Part shown: one piece after another, positions 18,001 through 25,917 of the stretch
Layout of the letters: each line of letters begins with the position of its first letter
How positions within the stretch are numbered: position 1 is the first letter of the stretch
The notes under the pieces: generated by a model
Told to the model about the DNA's origin: nothing
The model's input: only the letters and a program-made list of their open reading frames with translations
Databases searched by the model: none
Source: Bradyrhizobium ottawaense
Lineage (GTDB): Bacteria; Pseudomonadota; Alphaproteobacteria; Rhizobiales; Xanthobacteraceae
Direction: 5' to 3'
NCBI RefSeq assembly: GCF_900099825.1
Contig: NZ_LT629693.1
Location: forward strand, 5,901,001-5,965,000
Length of the DNA: 64,000 nucleotides
Translations under genes and position numbers: made by a program

Positions 18001-18404
18001 GGATGCAGGTTGCCGTGGCGAACACAGAGGCAGGGCAACTCGAGGCTGGGCTGCAAATTTTAAGAGACTTGATCGGCTGGGCGGAACAAACCGGCCAGCA
18101 TTGGCTGGATGCCGAACTGCATCGTGTTCGTGGTGAGCTTTTGTTGCGTAGTGACCAGCCGAACGTTTCCGCCGCCGAAGCTGCCTTCAATAGAGCCTTG
18201 GAAATCGCTCGAAGCCAACAGACGAAGACTTTCGAGCTGCGCGGCGCACTTGGACTTGCGCGCCTTTACATCACAGATGGCCGAGCGGCGGCTGTATCCG
18301 AGGTGCTCGCGCCAGCCCTCGTCGATTTCGATACGGGGCAAGATCTCCCCGAAATCGAAGAAGCGGAGAAGCTGCTCAAGCAAATGTCCGGTATTGGCAG
18401 ATAG
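15057..18404 (+). CDS. SAM-domain class III adenylate/guanylate cyclase with AAA ATPase and TPR-like region
   Basis: The 1115-residue signalling protein has an N-terminal SAM domain (1-62, MQQIADWLEKLGLGQYALRF). The class III cyclase domain (about 75-255) has metal-binding Asp84 in FCDLVGST and Asp128 in AGDGILAYFG. An AAA_16/STAND ATPase follows, with Walker A GEAGIGKS at 302-309 and Walker B-like LLIVCEDMHWAD. A long helical TPR-like C-terminus runs from about 600. ATG 15057 is used; GTG 15048 is possible. Such large cyclases probably make cAMP under control of ligand or protein sensing by the STAND/TPR part. The stop codon lies within an IS-like repeat (18396-18417). Confidence 0.9.
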   Translation: MQQIADWLEKLGLGQYALRFAQNGIDLSVLPELTDQDFDRLGVLLGHRRKMLRVIAELNQAELVAEPARRHDAERRHLTVMFCDLVGSTALSARLDPEDMWEVIRAYRAACARVIATYDGIIARFAGDGILAYFGYPRAHEDDAERAVRAGLDIIAAIGPLETRAEERVEVRIAIATGLVVVGDLISGGASEEQAMVGDTPNVAARLQSLAEPGAVVVADSTRQLLGDLFTFHNLGRREVKGISQPIAVWAVEGAAASESRFEAVRTARSMGFVGRKAEIAFALSRQRLAWQGQGQVVLISGEAGIGKSRIVATLSESLALGSHRRVRYQCSPYHTNSALHPFIAQFERAAGIRSQDTPGQKLDKVEATLALGTQQVATATPLIAALLSITTGERYPPLGLSPAQQRRQTFATLLDQLEGLARQQPLLIVCEDMHWADATTLELFDLSVDRIRGLPILVLMTFRPEFEPPWTGLANVSLLRLDRLDRQDTRALVEQVTVGRQLPGEMMTQIIDRTDGIPLFVEELTKMVLESGLLVEDTGRYRLDSPLPPLAIPATLQDSLMARLDRLAPVKEVAQIGAAIGRDFSYTLLRCVAGRDDLALSAALGQLEEAELLLRRGTPPEASYSFKHALVQEAAYESLLKSRRHLLHKHIGDVLRDRFPVIAETEPEVVAYHFTEAGLSEVAFEWWRKAGQQALKRSAYSEAIAHLAKAVAIADELPDEPGGPMNRLHLQIAYGRALRGSLGYSAPETVAAWTRARQFAADINDPVELAPINSGLFNASLNHGEIAPMRELAEAIMSAANRRPESPVAAVVAHWTSGVTCWFGGDYLNARVHLEQALAIYGAEPNPATFKASTLDLPSVIIRFLALVLWPLGKIDRSRRLAEEAVSAPGEKRALAQANALVHKAVFDGLCGVHPRMLQQTETILSLAREHAMPLYVAAGTHLSGLAKWRAGDRMGGLAEMRRGWTLLHENDCYLCEPFWGMQVAVANTEAGQLEAGLQILRDLIGWAEQTGQHWLDAELHRVRGELLLRSDQPNVSAAEAAFNRALEIARSQQTKTFELRGALGLARLYITDGRAAAVSEVLAPALVDFDTGQDLPEIEEAEKLLKQMSGIGR

Positions 18405-18417
18405 TGTTGAAAAAGTC
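18396..18417. repeat. Third copy of the 21-bp repeat, overlapping the cyclase stop
   Basis: GGCAGATAGTGTTGAAAAAG plus TC is the same repeat as at 14422 (one change) and the inverse of 14627-14647. The last codons and stop of the cyclase (TAG 18402-18404) lie inside it. With 14627-14647 it forms inverted repeats bracketing the whole cyclase gene. Confidence 0.7.
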
Positions 18418-18637
18418 TTTTTGGTGCCCACGAAGTGATCTAATGATTTCGACGACTTCCGAAATTGGCGTGCGCCGTGACAAGGCGGGCGCTTTCCAGT
18501 GGGTGCAAGCCCCACCCGGCAACCGCTCCAGCCGGAAGCAATCGGAGCAGGCATGGAGGTAACGAAGTGGCTGAAGCCTTCGATTAGCGTGTCACGAATT
18601 GGTGACAGCGCGAGTGTGCAGGCCGCAACGCGAGTGA

Positions 18638-20552
18638 GTGCGCCGGGAGACTGGCAAGGAGTATGTGGTGAAAGTCCACTGCGATGAAGGAGTAGCAACC
18701 CACGTCGCCCCCGATCCGTGCGCAGGCGTCCGCGAGGACGTCGGCGAAGCGTCGGTAGGGGAGCGTATAGGCCAGCCATTGAGCCGCGAAACCGTTATCA
18801 ACCCGGTTGCCGACGTTGTTCACTTGACGGAAGGCAAAACCGGCAGGCGCGTTATTGCGAGCGCCTGTCGGATCCGGCGTGGTCTGAGACCCTGGCATGT
18901 ACGGACGCTCCTTGTTGCGGGAACCGGGAGATCTCTGGATCGGCCGTAGGCCCTGTTGGGGTCGGATGGTCCGTAGCGGGAAGGTGAGGAGCCGTAGCCG
19001 TTGATGCACGATTCAGAGAAGTCTGACTCCGGCATAGTAGTGACGAAGCCGACGAACAAAGCCGGGCGACCGGTGGCGGAGCCGGTGGAGCCAAGGCCGG
19101 GGACCAAGGGGAACGCGGATCAGCAAAGCACGCACCGGGCGCAGAGCCGGGCTCGCGTGACCCAGGCGCTGGGCCGTGTACGGCAAGCCGCAAGGCAGAG
19201 GAAGAAGGAGAAGTTCACCGCGCTCCTCCACCATATCAGTGTCGATACGCTCCGGACGGCGTTCTACGCGCTTAAGCGCAAAGCCGCCCCCGGTGTGGAT
19301 GGTATGACGTGGCAGGACTACGAGGCGGACCTCGAACTCAGGATCGAGGATCTGCATGGACGGGTCCACCGAGGAGCCTATCGGCCGCAACCATCCCGCC
19401 GGGCCTACATAGACAAGGCGGATGGAAAACAACGGCCGTTAGCGATCGCCGCGCTTGAGGATAAGATCGTCCAGGGCGCGACCGTCATGGTGCTCAATGC
19501 TATCTACGAAGGCGACTTCGTCGGCTTCTCTTATGGGTTCCGACCCGGACGAGGACCGCATGATGCGTTGGACGCACTTTCGACCGCGATCAAAACAAGA
19601 AAGGTGAACTGGATACTTGACGCCGACATCCGGAACTTCTTTGGGGCTGTTAGCCAAGATTGGCTAGTTCGCTTCGTTGAACATCGGATCGGTGACAAGC
19701 GCATCATCCGCCTGATCCAGAAATGGCTGAGAGCGGGTATACTCGAAGATGGGGTCGTAACAGTTGATGACCGGGGAACTGGCCAAGGCTCGGTGGTCTC
19801 GCCGATCCTAGCCAATATCTACCTGCATTACTGCTTCGACCTCTGGGTTGAGCGCTGGAGACGGCAGGAGGCCCTGGGCGATATGATCGTCGTGCGATAT
19901 GCCGACGATCTGGTTGTCGGCTTCGAGCATGAGGGCGACGCCCGTCGCTTCCTTGATGCGATGCATGACAGGCTCGGGGAATTTGCACTGTCGCTTCATC
20001 CGGACAAGACACGCTTGATTGAGTTCGGCCGCTTTGCTGCGAACGATCGCAAGCTGCGCGGGCTTGGAAAACCGGAAACCTTCGCGTTCCTGGGCTTCAC
20101 CTTCATTTGTGGTCGATCTCGCCGCGGCAACTTCCAGCTTCAACGGAAGACCCGACGCGACCGCATGCGGCGGAAGCTTGGGGACATCAAGGCGGAGCTA
20201 CTGCGCAGGATGCATCAGCCAATTCCAGAGCAAGGGAAATGGCTGAGGCAGGTCGTAGCTGGCCACTTCGCCTACTACGCGGTTCCGACAAACAGTCGGG
20301 CGCTCTCGGCGTTCCGGCATTATGTGACCGATCTCTGGCGACGAACGCTTCGGCGGCGCTGTCAGAAAGATGGGTTCACATGGGAACGCATGACGAAGTT
20401 GGTCGCTCACTGGCTCCCCCCGCCGCGTATCCTTCATCCCTGGCCTGACGACCGCTTTGACGTCAGACACCCAAGGTAGGAGCCGGATGCCTTAGTCGGG
20501 CGAGTCCGGATCTGTGCGGGGGGCGGCCAGCAATGGCCGTCCCTACCGCGAT
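18638..20552 (+). mobile_element. Inner group II intron (1915 bp)
   Basis: It begins GTGCGCCGGGAGACTGGCAA at 18638, has domain V at 20480-20513 (GAGCCGG...), and a domain VI with a bulged A eight bases before the 3' end (CCCTACCGCGAT, ending 20552). The intron at 27308-29222 shares the 5' end, layout and length. Both splice boundaries fall inside the outer intron. Confidence 0.8.
19001..20479 (+). CDS. ltrA: Group II intron reverse transcriptase/maturase (inner intron)
   Basis: The protein has up to 492 residues. RT motifs are complete: KRKAAPGVDGMTW, PLAIAALEDKIVQ, GFSYGFRPGRGPHDAL, the first catalytic Asp in ILDADIRNFF, GTGQGSVVSPILANIYLHY, the YADD box in VVRYADDLVVGFE, and FLGFTF. The maturase X domain follows (WLRQVVAGHFAYYAVPTN, then a LWRRTLRRR helix). 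No HNH endonuclease motif is visible. It splices and mobilises the inner intron by reverse transcription into DNA. About 75 percent similar by eye to the protein at 27.7 kb. Confidence 0.92.
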   Translation: MMHDSEKSDSGIVVTKPTNKAGRPVAEPVEPRPGTKGNADQQSTHRAQSRARVTQALGRVRQAARQRKKEKFTALLHHISVDTLRTAFYALKRKAAPGVDGMTWQDYEADLELRIEDLHGRVHRGAYRPQPSRRAYIDKADGKQRPLAIAALEDKIVQGATVMVLNAIYEGDFVGFSYGFRPGRGPHDALDALSTAIKTRKVNWILDADIRNFFGAVSQDWLVRFVEHRIGDKRIIRLIQKWLRAGILEDGVVTVDDRGTGQGSVVSPILANIYLHYCFDLWVERWRRQEALGDMIVVRYADDLVVGFEHEGDARRFLDAMHDRLGEFALSLHPDKTRLIEFGRFAANDRKLRGLGKPETFAFLGFTFICGRSRRGNFQLQRKTRRDRMRRKLGDIKAELLRRMHQPIPEQGKWLRQVVAGHFAYYAVPTNSRALSAFRHYVTDLWRRTLRRRCQKDGFTWERMTKLVAHWLPPPRILHPWPDDRFDVRHPR

Positions 20553-20878
20553 ACGTCGAGCAAGCCTCGAAAAGGAAGATGTGTAGGCCGATCCGACTGC
20601 CATATCGGGGAAGGCTGAAACAGCTGGACGAGTTGAGCGAAGAGTACGGCCAGTTGCTACACCGGGGTATTGGCGGCGGCATGTACACAAGGAAAGCGTA
20701 CGCAACACGGGAAGCCCCAAGGCGAGGTCAGCGATAACCAACCGAACGCCCGCGAGGGACAGGTCGGTCGCCATGGGGTGGCGGAGAGGTTCGTATTACC
20801 GCTGAGACCGGGTAACTCCGGTGGAGGGAAGGGACCTCAGTTCAAGACAGACGCAACAAGTGGTGAGGGATTTGGAGA
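20553..20878 (+). other. Outer intron domains I-IV, second part
   Basis: Noncoding ribozyme sequence between the inner intron and the second reverse transcriptase. It continues the domain I sequence broken at 18637 and leads to a TTG start with GGAG upstream. Confidence 0.6.
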
Positions 20879-22027
20879 TTGGGCAACCTATCAACTCCGA
20901 AAACTGTTCAGAAACTGCAGAAGGCGTTGCACGCGAAAGCGAAGGCAGAAGCCGGCTATCGCTTCTACGCGCTGTACGACAAGATCAGCCGTGAGGACAT
21001 TCTGGCCCATGCGTTTGCCCAGTGCCGTTCCAACAAGGGCGCACCGGGGGTCGACGGTCAGGACTTCACGGACATTGAGACGTATGGCGTAGGGCGATGG
21101 CTTGGCGAACTGGCGCTTGCGCTCCGGGAGGAGCGCTACCAACCGGATCCTATCAGAAGAGTGTTCATCCCGAAGGCCAACGGCAAGCTCAGGCCGCTGG
21201 GCATCTCGACCGTGCGGGATTTTCCGCATACCGAACTTCTAAAGTCGGTAGCGCGCCGGATTGTTGATCGGCGCGTGCTGCATCTGATCAAGATGTGGCT
21301 GGAATGCCCCGTGGAAGAAACCGATGATCGAGGAAGGAAGACACGCACGACCGAAGCCCGGGACAACCGGCGCGGCATTCCGCAAGGCTCACCCATCTCA
21401 CCGTTGCTGGCGAATATATACATGCGCCGGTTCGTACTGGGATGGAGGAAGCTCGGACTGGAGCAACGCCTCGGCAGTCGTATCGTAACCTACGCCGATG
21501 ATCTTGTGATCCTGTGCAAGAAGGGCAATGCCGACCAGGCACTGCAGCAATTGCGCAAGATCATGAGCAAGCTGAAGCTCACGGTCAACGAGGAGAAGAC
21601 ACGAATCTGCAGGGTCCCGGAAGGGGAGTTCGACTTCCTGGGTTACACGTTCGGACGGATGTTCTCAGAGAGAACCTGCCAGGCGCGCCTGGGTTACCGG
21701 CCATCGAAGAAGAGCATCAAGCGCATGGTTGAGAAAATCCACGCACTGACGGACCGAACGGGGACATGGCAAGAAACCACAAAGCTGGTGGGCAAGGTGA
21801 ACCGCACGCTGCGCGGATGGGCGAACTACTTCCAAGTAGGCACCGTCAGCAAGGCGTATCGGGCACTCGACAGCTACGCAGCGATGCGGTTGCGCCGGTG
21901 GTTGCAGTTCAAGCACAAAACCAGGCGTCGCAAGGGCGGGACCTATCCACTCCCGCATCTTTACGGGCACTTTGGGCTCGTACGCCTGACCAGGCTTGGG
22001 CACGACGTGCCGTGGGTGAAGGCGTGA
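20879..22027 (+). pseudogene. ltrA: Group II intron reverse transcriptase with internal deletion (outer intron)
   Basis: The 382-residue frame starts at TTG. It has N-terminal RT motifs ([28 protein letters not shown]), then jumps at residue 114/115 (nt about 21221) from TVRD to [16 protein letters not shown]. Relatives have about 60-65 residues between these points, including the YRPGRNA box and the first catalytic Asp motif (VVDADLADYFG). The deletion is in frame and leaves [13 protein letters not shown], the YADD box and the maturase/X region intact. The enzyme cannot reverse transcribe as it stands; maturase function might survive. The size of the missing part is from memory of homologues. 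Confidence 0.75.
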
Positions 22028-22187
22028 AGTTTTGTCCGAGAGCTGGATGCGGGAAATCTGCCTGTCCAGTTCGATGAGCGGGGTGTGAAAACGGGGCCAT
22101 GGTGGAACCAGTGAGGCACCGCCAAACGAAAAGGGCGGAAACAGATATGTTCGAACCTAAAGCTACCGCGTCACACCTCGACTCTAC

Positions 22188-22412
22188 ACGATACGGACCA
22201 ACCGAGTCGGTCGGATAATGTCCGGTTGTTGGGTGCCGGGCAAGACCGGAAGCAGCCGACGCATGGTCAAAACGGCGCTTTTGACCGAAAGTCGGCCTCT
22301 GGGCAATGGTCACAGCGGCGCCGATGTCCCGCCGCTCTTTGAGCCGAACCTTTTTGGAGCCCCGCACGACGCATGTTTGAGGTCCCCCCATAACCTCACA
22401 AGCCCATCGACA
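22188..22412. other. Spacer after the intron
   Basis: About 220 bases with no supported gene, again carrying TGTCCGG-type repeats common in this genome type. Confidence 0.35.
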
Positions 22413-22444
22413 GAAGGCCCCGCTTTGGCGGGGCTTTCGCTTTT
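22413..22444 (+). terminator. Intrinsic terminator
   Basis: GCCCCGC (22417-22423), loop TTTG, GCGGGGC (22428-22434), followed by TTTCGCTTTT. A second hairpin, GCCCGGC/GCCGGGC, follows at about 22462-22480. Together they could end transcription from either side. Confidence 0.7.
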
Positions 22445-22642
22445 GCTCCCGGCAACGAAAAGCCCGGCAAACCGGCCGGGCGATCGCAGTAAAACCCGGT
22501 AATCGCAACGCGGATATTCAAACGTCCGCGACTCGATTCCGTCCGTTCCCTTTTTAACGACGAACCAACATTGCCTTAAAATTGCTAGGTTGACTCCGCC
22601 CGGGCCGGCGCCAATCGCAGTGACACGTTTCACATGGCTGCG

Positions 22643-24070
22643 TCATCGTCGAGACGTGAGGCTGTGGCCTACCGCCGCGCCGCGAGTCGGTTCGAGGGTG
22701 CCCGCTTGCAATGCCGCGCGCCTCTCGACGATGGCGTGATTGAACAGTTCGAGCACCAGGCCAAAGGCCGCCAGTTCCTCTTCCTCGATGGCGCCGTCAT
22801 CGTAGCATTCGAGCGCTTCACCGATGATGGCGTCGACCTCGCGCTGCATCGCCAGCAGTTCCTGGTTGGATTCCGCGGTGCGCACCCTGGAAACTATGGC
22901 CAGGATTCTGTTGCGATGGCTGGTGTTTTCCTCCCTTTCGTCCCGATTCAAATAGTGGCGCAACCAGGCGCCGGCCGAACCGATCCCGGAGAGAAGCAGG
23001 AGCGCAAACCAGAAGTAATCGCCGTACCTGTCGAGAAAGGTGCGTTCGGTGCCGTCGATGACGGCCGCCGCTCCCCGATGTACCGGCAGCTCGGCGTCTT
23101 TCTCGGTGTCCGGCTTGGTGATGTGCGCAGCGCTAGGCGCTTGCCTGGCAATCGCCTGACGGAGGGCGAATAGTTGCCGGAAAAATGCCGCCACCGTCGT
23201 TTCAGACAAAGCCTTCCGCGCCACGATCAGGTGGCTGACGCTGACCGTCTCGACCTTGTCATCCGGCCAGGCCGGATTCGCATTGAAGACGCTGGGTGGA
23301 ATTTCCTCGGATTCATAACGCGGGTGCTTCAGGGCGATGGCTTCCGATGCCTCAATCGCGAGAAACTTCGGCTCGCCTCGCGCCCGAGCCGTCGCGGCGA
23401 TGGCGTCGGAGGTGATTTTGCTGTCGAGTGGACCGACCGCCATGAATGCATCGAGGGTCGGGTCGCGCGCCAGCTCCTCGATTTGGTCCGTTCCAAATTG
23501 CGTAACCGCGACCTTGTCCGCCTCCACGCCGGAGGCGCTCAGGATGACCCGCAGCAACGCGGCGTTCGCCGGCGTCCGGCCGATCACGCCGACGGTGTGC
23601 CCTGCGAGATCGGCGATCTCCTTGATTTTCGGCGCGGGCTTTCTTTTGGAATTCTTGCCCGCAAGTCCGGAAGGCGACCACAGCACAAGGAAGTTCTTGC
23701 GCACGATGGCGACGGTCTGCGCGTCGGCCGGCATCTCCAGATCGCCACGACCGACTGCAAGGTCGGCCTTGCCAGCACCAAGCAGGGCGAGGGCTTCGAC
23801 CGCTCCGTCGGACGTGATCAGAGACAGCCTGACGGTCCTGCTTTCGCTGGCGAAGGCCTCGGCCATCGCCTGAATCACTTTGTGATCGTCGCTTCCCGGC
23901 GGTCCGACGGCAATCCGGAGAGTTACCGGCCGCAACGCATAATACAGTGCGCCCGCGGCGGCGCCAAAAACAAGAAATCCAACGGCCAAGACCAGCAGTA
24001 AGGAATTGCTCCTTTTCCGCCGTCGGCGGGCTGCGTCACTGGTTTCATTTGTACCATCGGACGAGGACAT
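22643..24070 (-). CDS. TAXI-family TRAP-type solute-binding protein, membrane anchored
   Basis: The 475-residue protein has an N-terminal transmembrane helix at about 24-46 (LLLVLAVGFLVFGAAAGALYY) after an arginine/lysine-rich stretch. A TAXI-type solute-binding domain (about 50-330) starts LRIAVGPPGSDDHKVIQAMA and contains GKADLAVGRGDLEMP and LAGHTVGVIGRTPANAAL. A second membrane helix lies near 355-378, with a cytoplasmic helical tail. Classical TAXI proteins deliver substrates to TRAP permeases; no permease gene is adjacent. This two-helix form may be an orphan sensor or receptor. Confidence 0.82.
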   Translation of the reverse strand: MSSSDGTNETSDAARRRRKRSNSLLLVLAVGFLVFGAAAGALYYALRPVTLRIAVGPPGSDDHKVIQAMAEAFASESRTVRLSLITSDGAVEALALLGAGKADLAVGRGDLEMPADAQTVAIVRKNFLVLWSPSGLAGKNSKRKPAPKIKEIADLAGHTVGVIGRTPANAALLRVILSASGVEADKVAVTQFGTDQIEELARDPTLDAFMAVGPLDSKITSDAIAATARARGEPKFLAIEASEAIALKHPRYESEEIPPSVFNANPAWPDDKVETVSVSHLIVARKALSETTVAAFFRQLFALRQAIARQAPSAAHITKPDTEKDAELPVHRGAAAVIDGTERTFLDRYGDYFWFALLLLSGIGSAGAWLRHYLNRDEREENTSHRNRILAIVSRVRTAESNQELLAMQREVDAIIGEALECYDDGAIEEEELAAFGLVLELFNHAIVERRAALQAGTLEPTRGAAVGHSLTSRR

Positions 24071-24565
24071 TGCTGCTGCCAGTCGGAGATCAAAAGCGCT
24101 TCCTGCTTTGCAGGAATACCACGTTTTTCCAAGGGTAACGTCGGAGCAGCGGCCCTGGTTTCAAGAGCGGAATACCACCTGGCAGCCTGAAAAATGCGAT
24201 CAAGGTGCCAGCTCTCTTGGTGAACGGCACATTAGCCGCGCGTGGATGGCCAACGTGAGCCAGTTTTACTGTGGTCGCTTTAACGGCTCAGATGGCTTTG
24301 CTGATTGAATAGCTTTAAAACTATACGCATGTAGGTATCCAACCTCAGCGGCGCGGCCATCCGCTCTTCAACAGCATTCTCCACTGGTGGGGAACTGGTT
24401 CGCTCCAGGTGCGGAACGGGTTCGCACGCGACAAGCCGTTCGGAATGCGACAGCCAAACGGAAATGGCGCTTCCGTTGTTGATGCTGTGGACGGCTCCTC
24501 CACCGGCACGAGAGTGCCACGGATGTGGGGGCTGTTAAGGCTCCCACGATTCAGAGGAGCGAGCC
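24071..24565. other. Intergenic region and left flank of IS110 element
   Basis: No gene is supported. The last 50-200 bases probably belong to the left end of the insertion sequence; GAGGAGC just before 24566 is the transposase ribosome site. Confidence 0.4.
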
Positions 24566-25865
24566 ATGCAGACGGTTACGACAATCGGTTTAGACATCGC
24601 CAAGTCGGTTTTCCAGGTTCACGGCGTTGACGCTGGCGGCCAAGTAATTGTTCGCCAGCAATTGAAGCGTCGCTATGTCTTGACGTTCTTCCGGAAGCTG
24701 TCGCCGTGTCTGGTCGGTATTGAAGCCTGCGGCTCGGCGCACCATTGGTCACGCGAACTCCAGGCACTTGGTCACACCGTCCGGCTAATGCCGCCGGCCT
24801 ACGTGAAACCCTACGTCAAGCGGCAGAAGAATGACGCGACTGACGCAGAGGCTATTTGTGAGGCAGTCACCAGGGCCAACATGCGGTTCGTGCCGACCAA
24901 GACTCCCGAGCAGCAAAGCGGCTTGGTATTGCACCGCACGCGTCATCTGTTCATCCGTCAGCAGACCTCCGTAATCAATGCGATCCGGGCTCATCTTGCC
25001 GAGTACGGGATAGTTGCGCCGGTCGGGCGTCAAGGTGTCGTAGAACTGCTCACTGTCGTCGCCGATCCGAACGACAGAAGGGTTCCGGAGATCGCTCGTG
25101 CGTGTCTTGCGGCACTCGGGGCTCAACTGCGCAGGATGAAGGAGCAGATCCTGGAGTTCGACCGGTTGATCAGGGCATGGCATCGGTCCAACGAAATGAG
25201 CATGCGGCTCGAAGAAGCCCCCGGCGTCGGTCCAGTGCTGGCCACTGCTTTGGTCGCTGCCGTTGCTGATCCAAAGTCCTTCCGATCAGGGCGCAACTTC
25301 TCGGCCTGGATAGGTATGGTACCGAAACAGCACTCCAGTGGAGGCAAGAACAGGCTCGGCAATATAAGCAAGCAAGGTGACCGCTATTTGCGCGGCCTGT
25401 TTGTGGCCGGCGCGCTTTCTGTCATCCGTTACGCCAAGATCCACGGCGCCAAACACCGGCCCTGGCTCACGGCCTTGCTGGCCAGGCGGCCGACCAAGGT
25501 TGCGGCTATCGCGCTCGCCAACAAGATCGCGCGGATGGTCTGGGTCATGATGGCCAGGGGCGAGCGATACAACGAACCCGTCGCGCTTGCGCGATGAACG
25601 AGATCGCGCCGGGCAACTGGCGTGATGTGAAGGTTGGGAGGGCGAACAGCACGTAATGCAGAGCCGGTCGATCCGGCGATCAGGACAACCCACATGTGCC
25701 AAGGCATTCTTGAATGCGAGTTGTTGGTCGGGACCTGATCCGCGGAGGGCATTATGGCCAGCGGTCATGTGAACCGCGTCTAAAGGCCGAACACATGGCT
25801 GCACCGACCAATGCTGCAAAACGTGAAAAATCTCTTGCCAACACGGAGCCAATGGTATGGACCCC
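24520..25865 (+). mobile_element. IS110-family (probably IS1111-group) element A, ends approximate
   Basis: An intact transposase is followed by about 260 noncoding bases rich in short inverted repeats (25598-25865), directly abutting element B. IS1111-type elements encode a targeting RNA downstream of the transposase, which fits this layout. Ends were not resolved. Confidence 0.45.
24566..25597 (+). CDS. IS110-family transposase, element A
   Basis: The 343-residue DEDD transposase starts MQTVTTIGLDIAKSVFQVHG. Acidic residues are at Asp9 (GLDIAK), Glu in VGIEACGSAHHW, and Asp/Asp in KNDATDAEAICEA. The C-terminal Transposase_20 domain contains EEAPGVGPVLATALVAAV and a serine in PKQHSSGGKNRLG. 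It is full length. GAGGAGC precedes the ATG. Confidence 0.92.
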   Translation: MQTVTTIGLDIAKSVFQVHGVDAGGQVIVRQQLKRRYVLTFFRKLSPCLVGIEACGSAHHWSRELQALGHTVRLMPPAYVKPYVKRQKNDATDAEAICEAVTRANMRFVPTKTPEQQSGLVLHRTRHLFIRQQTSVINAIRAHLAEYGIVAPVGRQGVVELLTVVADPNDRRVPEIARACLAALGAQLRRMKEQILEFDRLIRAWHRSNEMSMRLEEAPGVGPVLATALVAAVADPKSFRSGRNFSAWIGMVPKQHSSGGKNRLGNISKQGDRYLRGLFVAGALSVIRYAKIHGAKHRPWLTALLARRPTKVAAIALANKIARMVWVMMARGERYNEPVALAR

Positions 25866-25917
25866 GCCCTCCAGGCGAGTGAAATCTCGAACGCCAACTG
25901 CAACGAAGGAGGATATC
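25598..25917 (+). ncRNA. Candidate targeting (bridge/seek) RNA region of element A plus left end of B
   Basis: Noncoding sequence between two adjacent IS110-type transposase genes. It shows a layout parallel to the segment after element B: a hydrophobic-codon-free, hairpin-rich stretch with CCGGTCGATCCGGCG and GGCATTATGGCC-type stems. The RNA assignment is inferred from known IS1111 biology, not from a covariance match. Confidence 0.35.

Larger units (their letters stand above)
18470..22187 (+). mobile_element. Outer group II intron, interrupted by another group II intron
   Basis: The 5' end GTGCG is at 18470. Domain V is an exact 34-nt unit at 22040-22073 (starts GAGCTGG, ends CAGTTCG). A domain VI pairs GAGCGGGGTGTGA (from about 22075) with TCACACCTCGACTC, leaving a bulged branch-point A at about 22181, so the 3' end is near 22187. 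A second intron with its own GTGCG, reverse transcriptase and domain V sits at 18638-20552. Removing it rejoins the outer domain I sequence. Confidence 0.75.
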
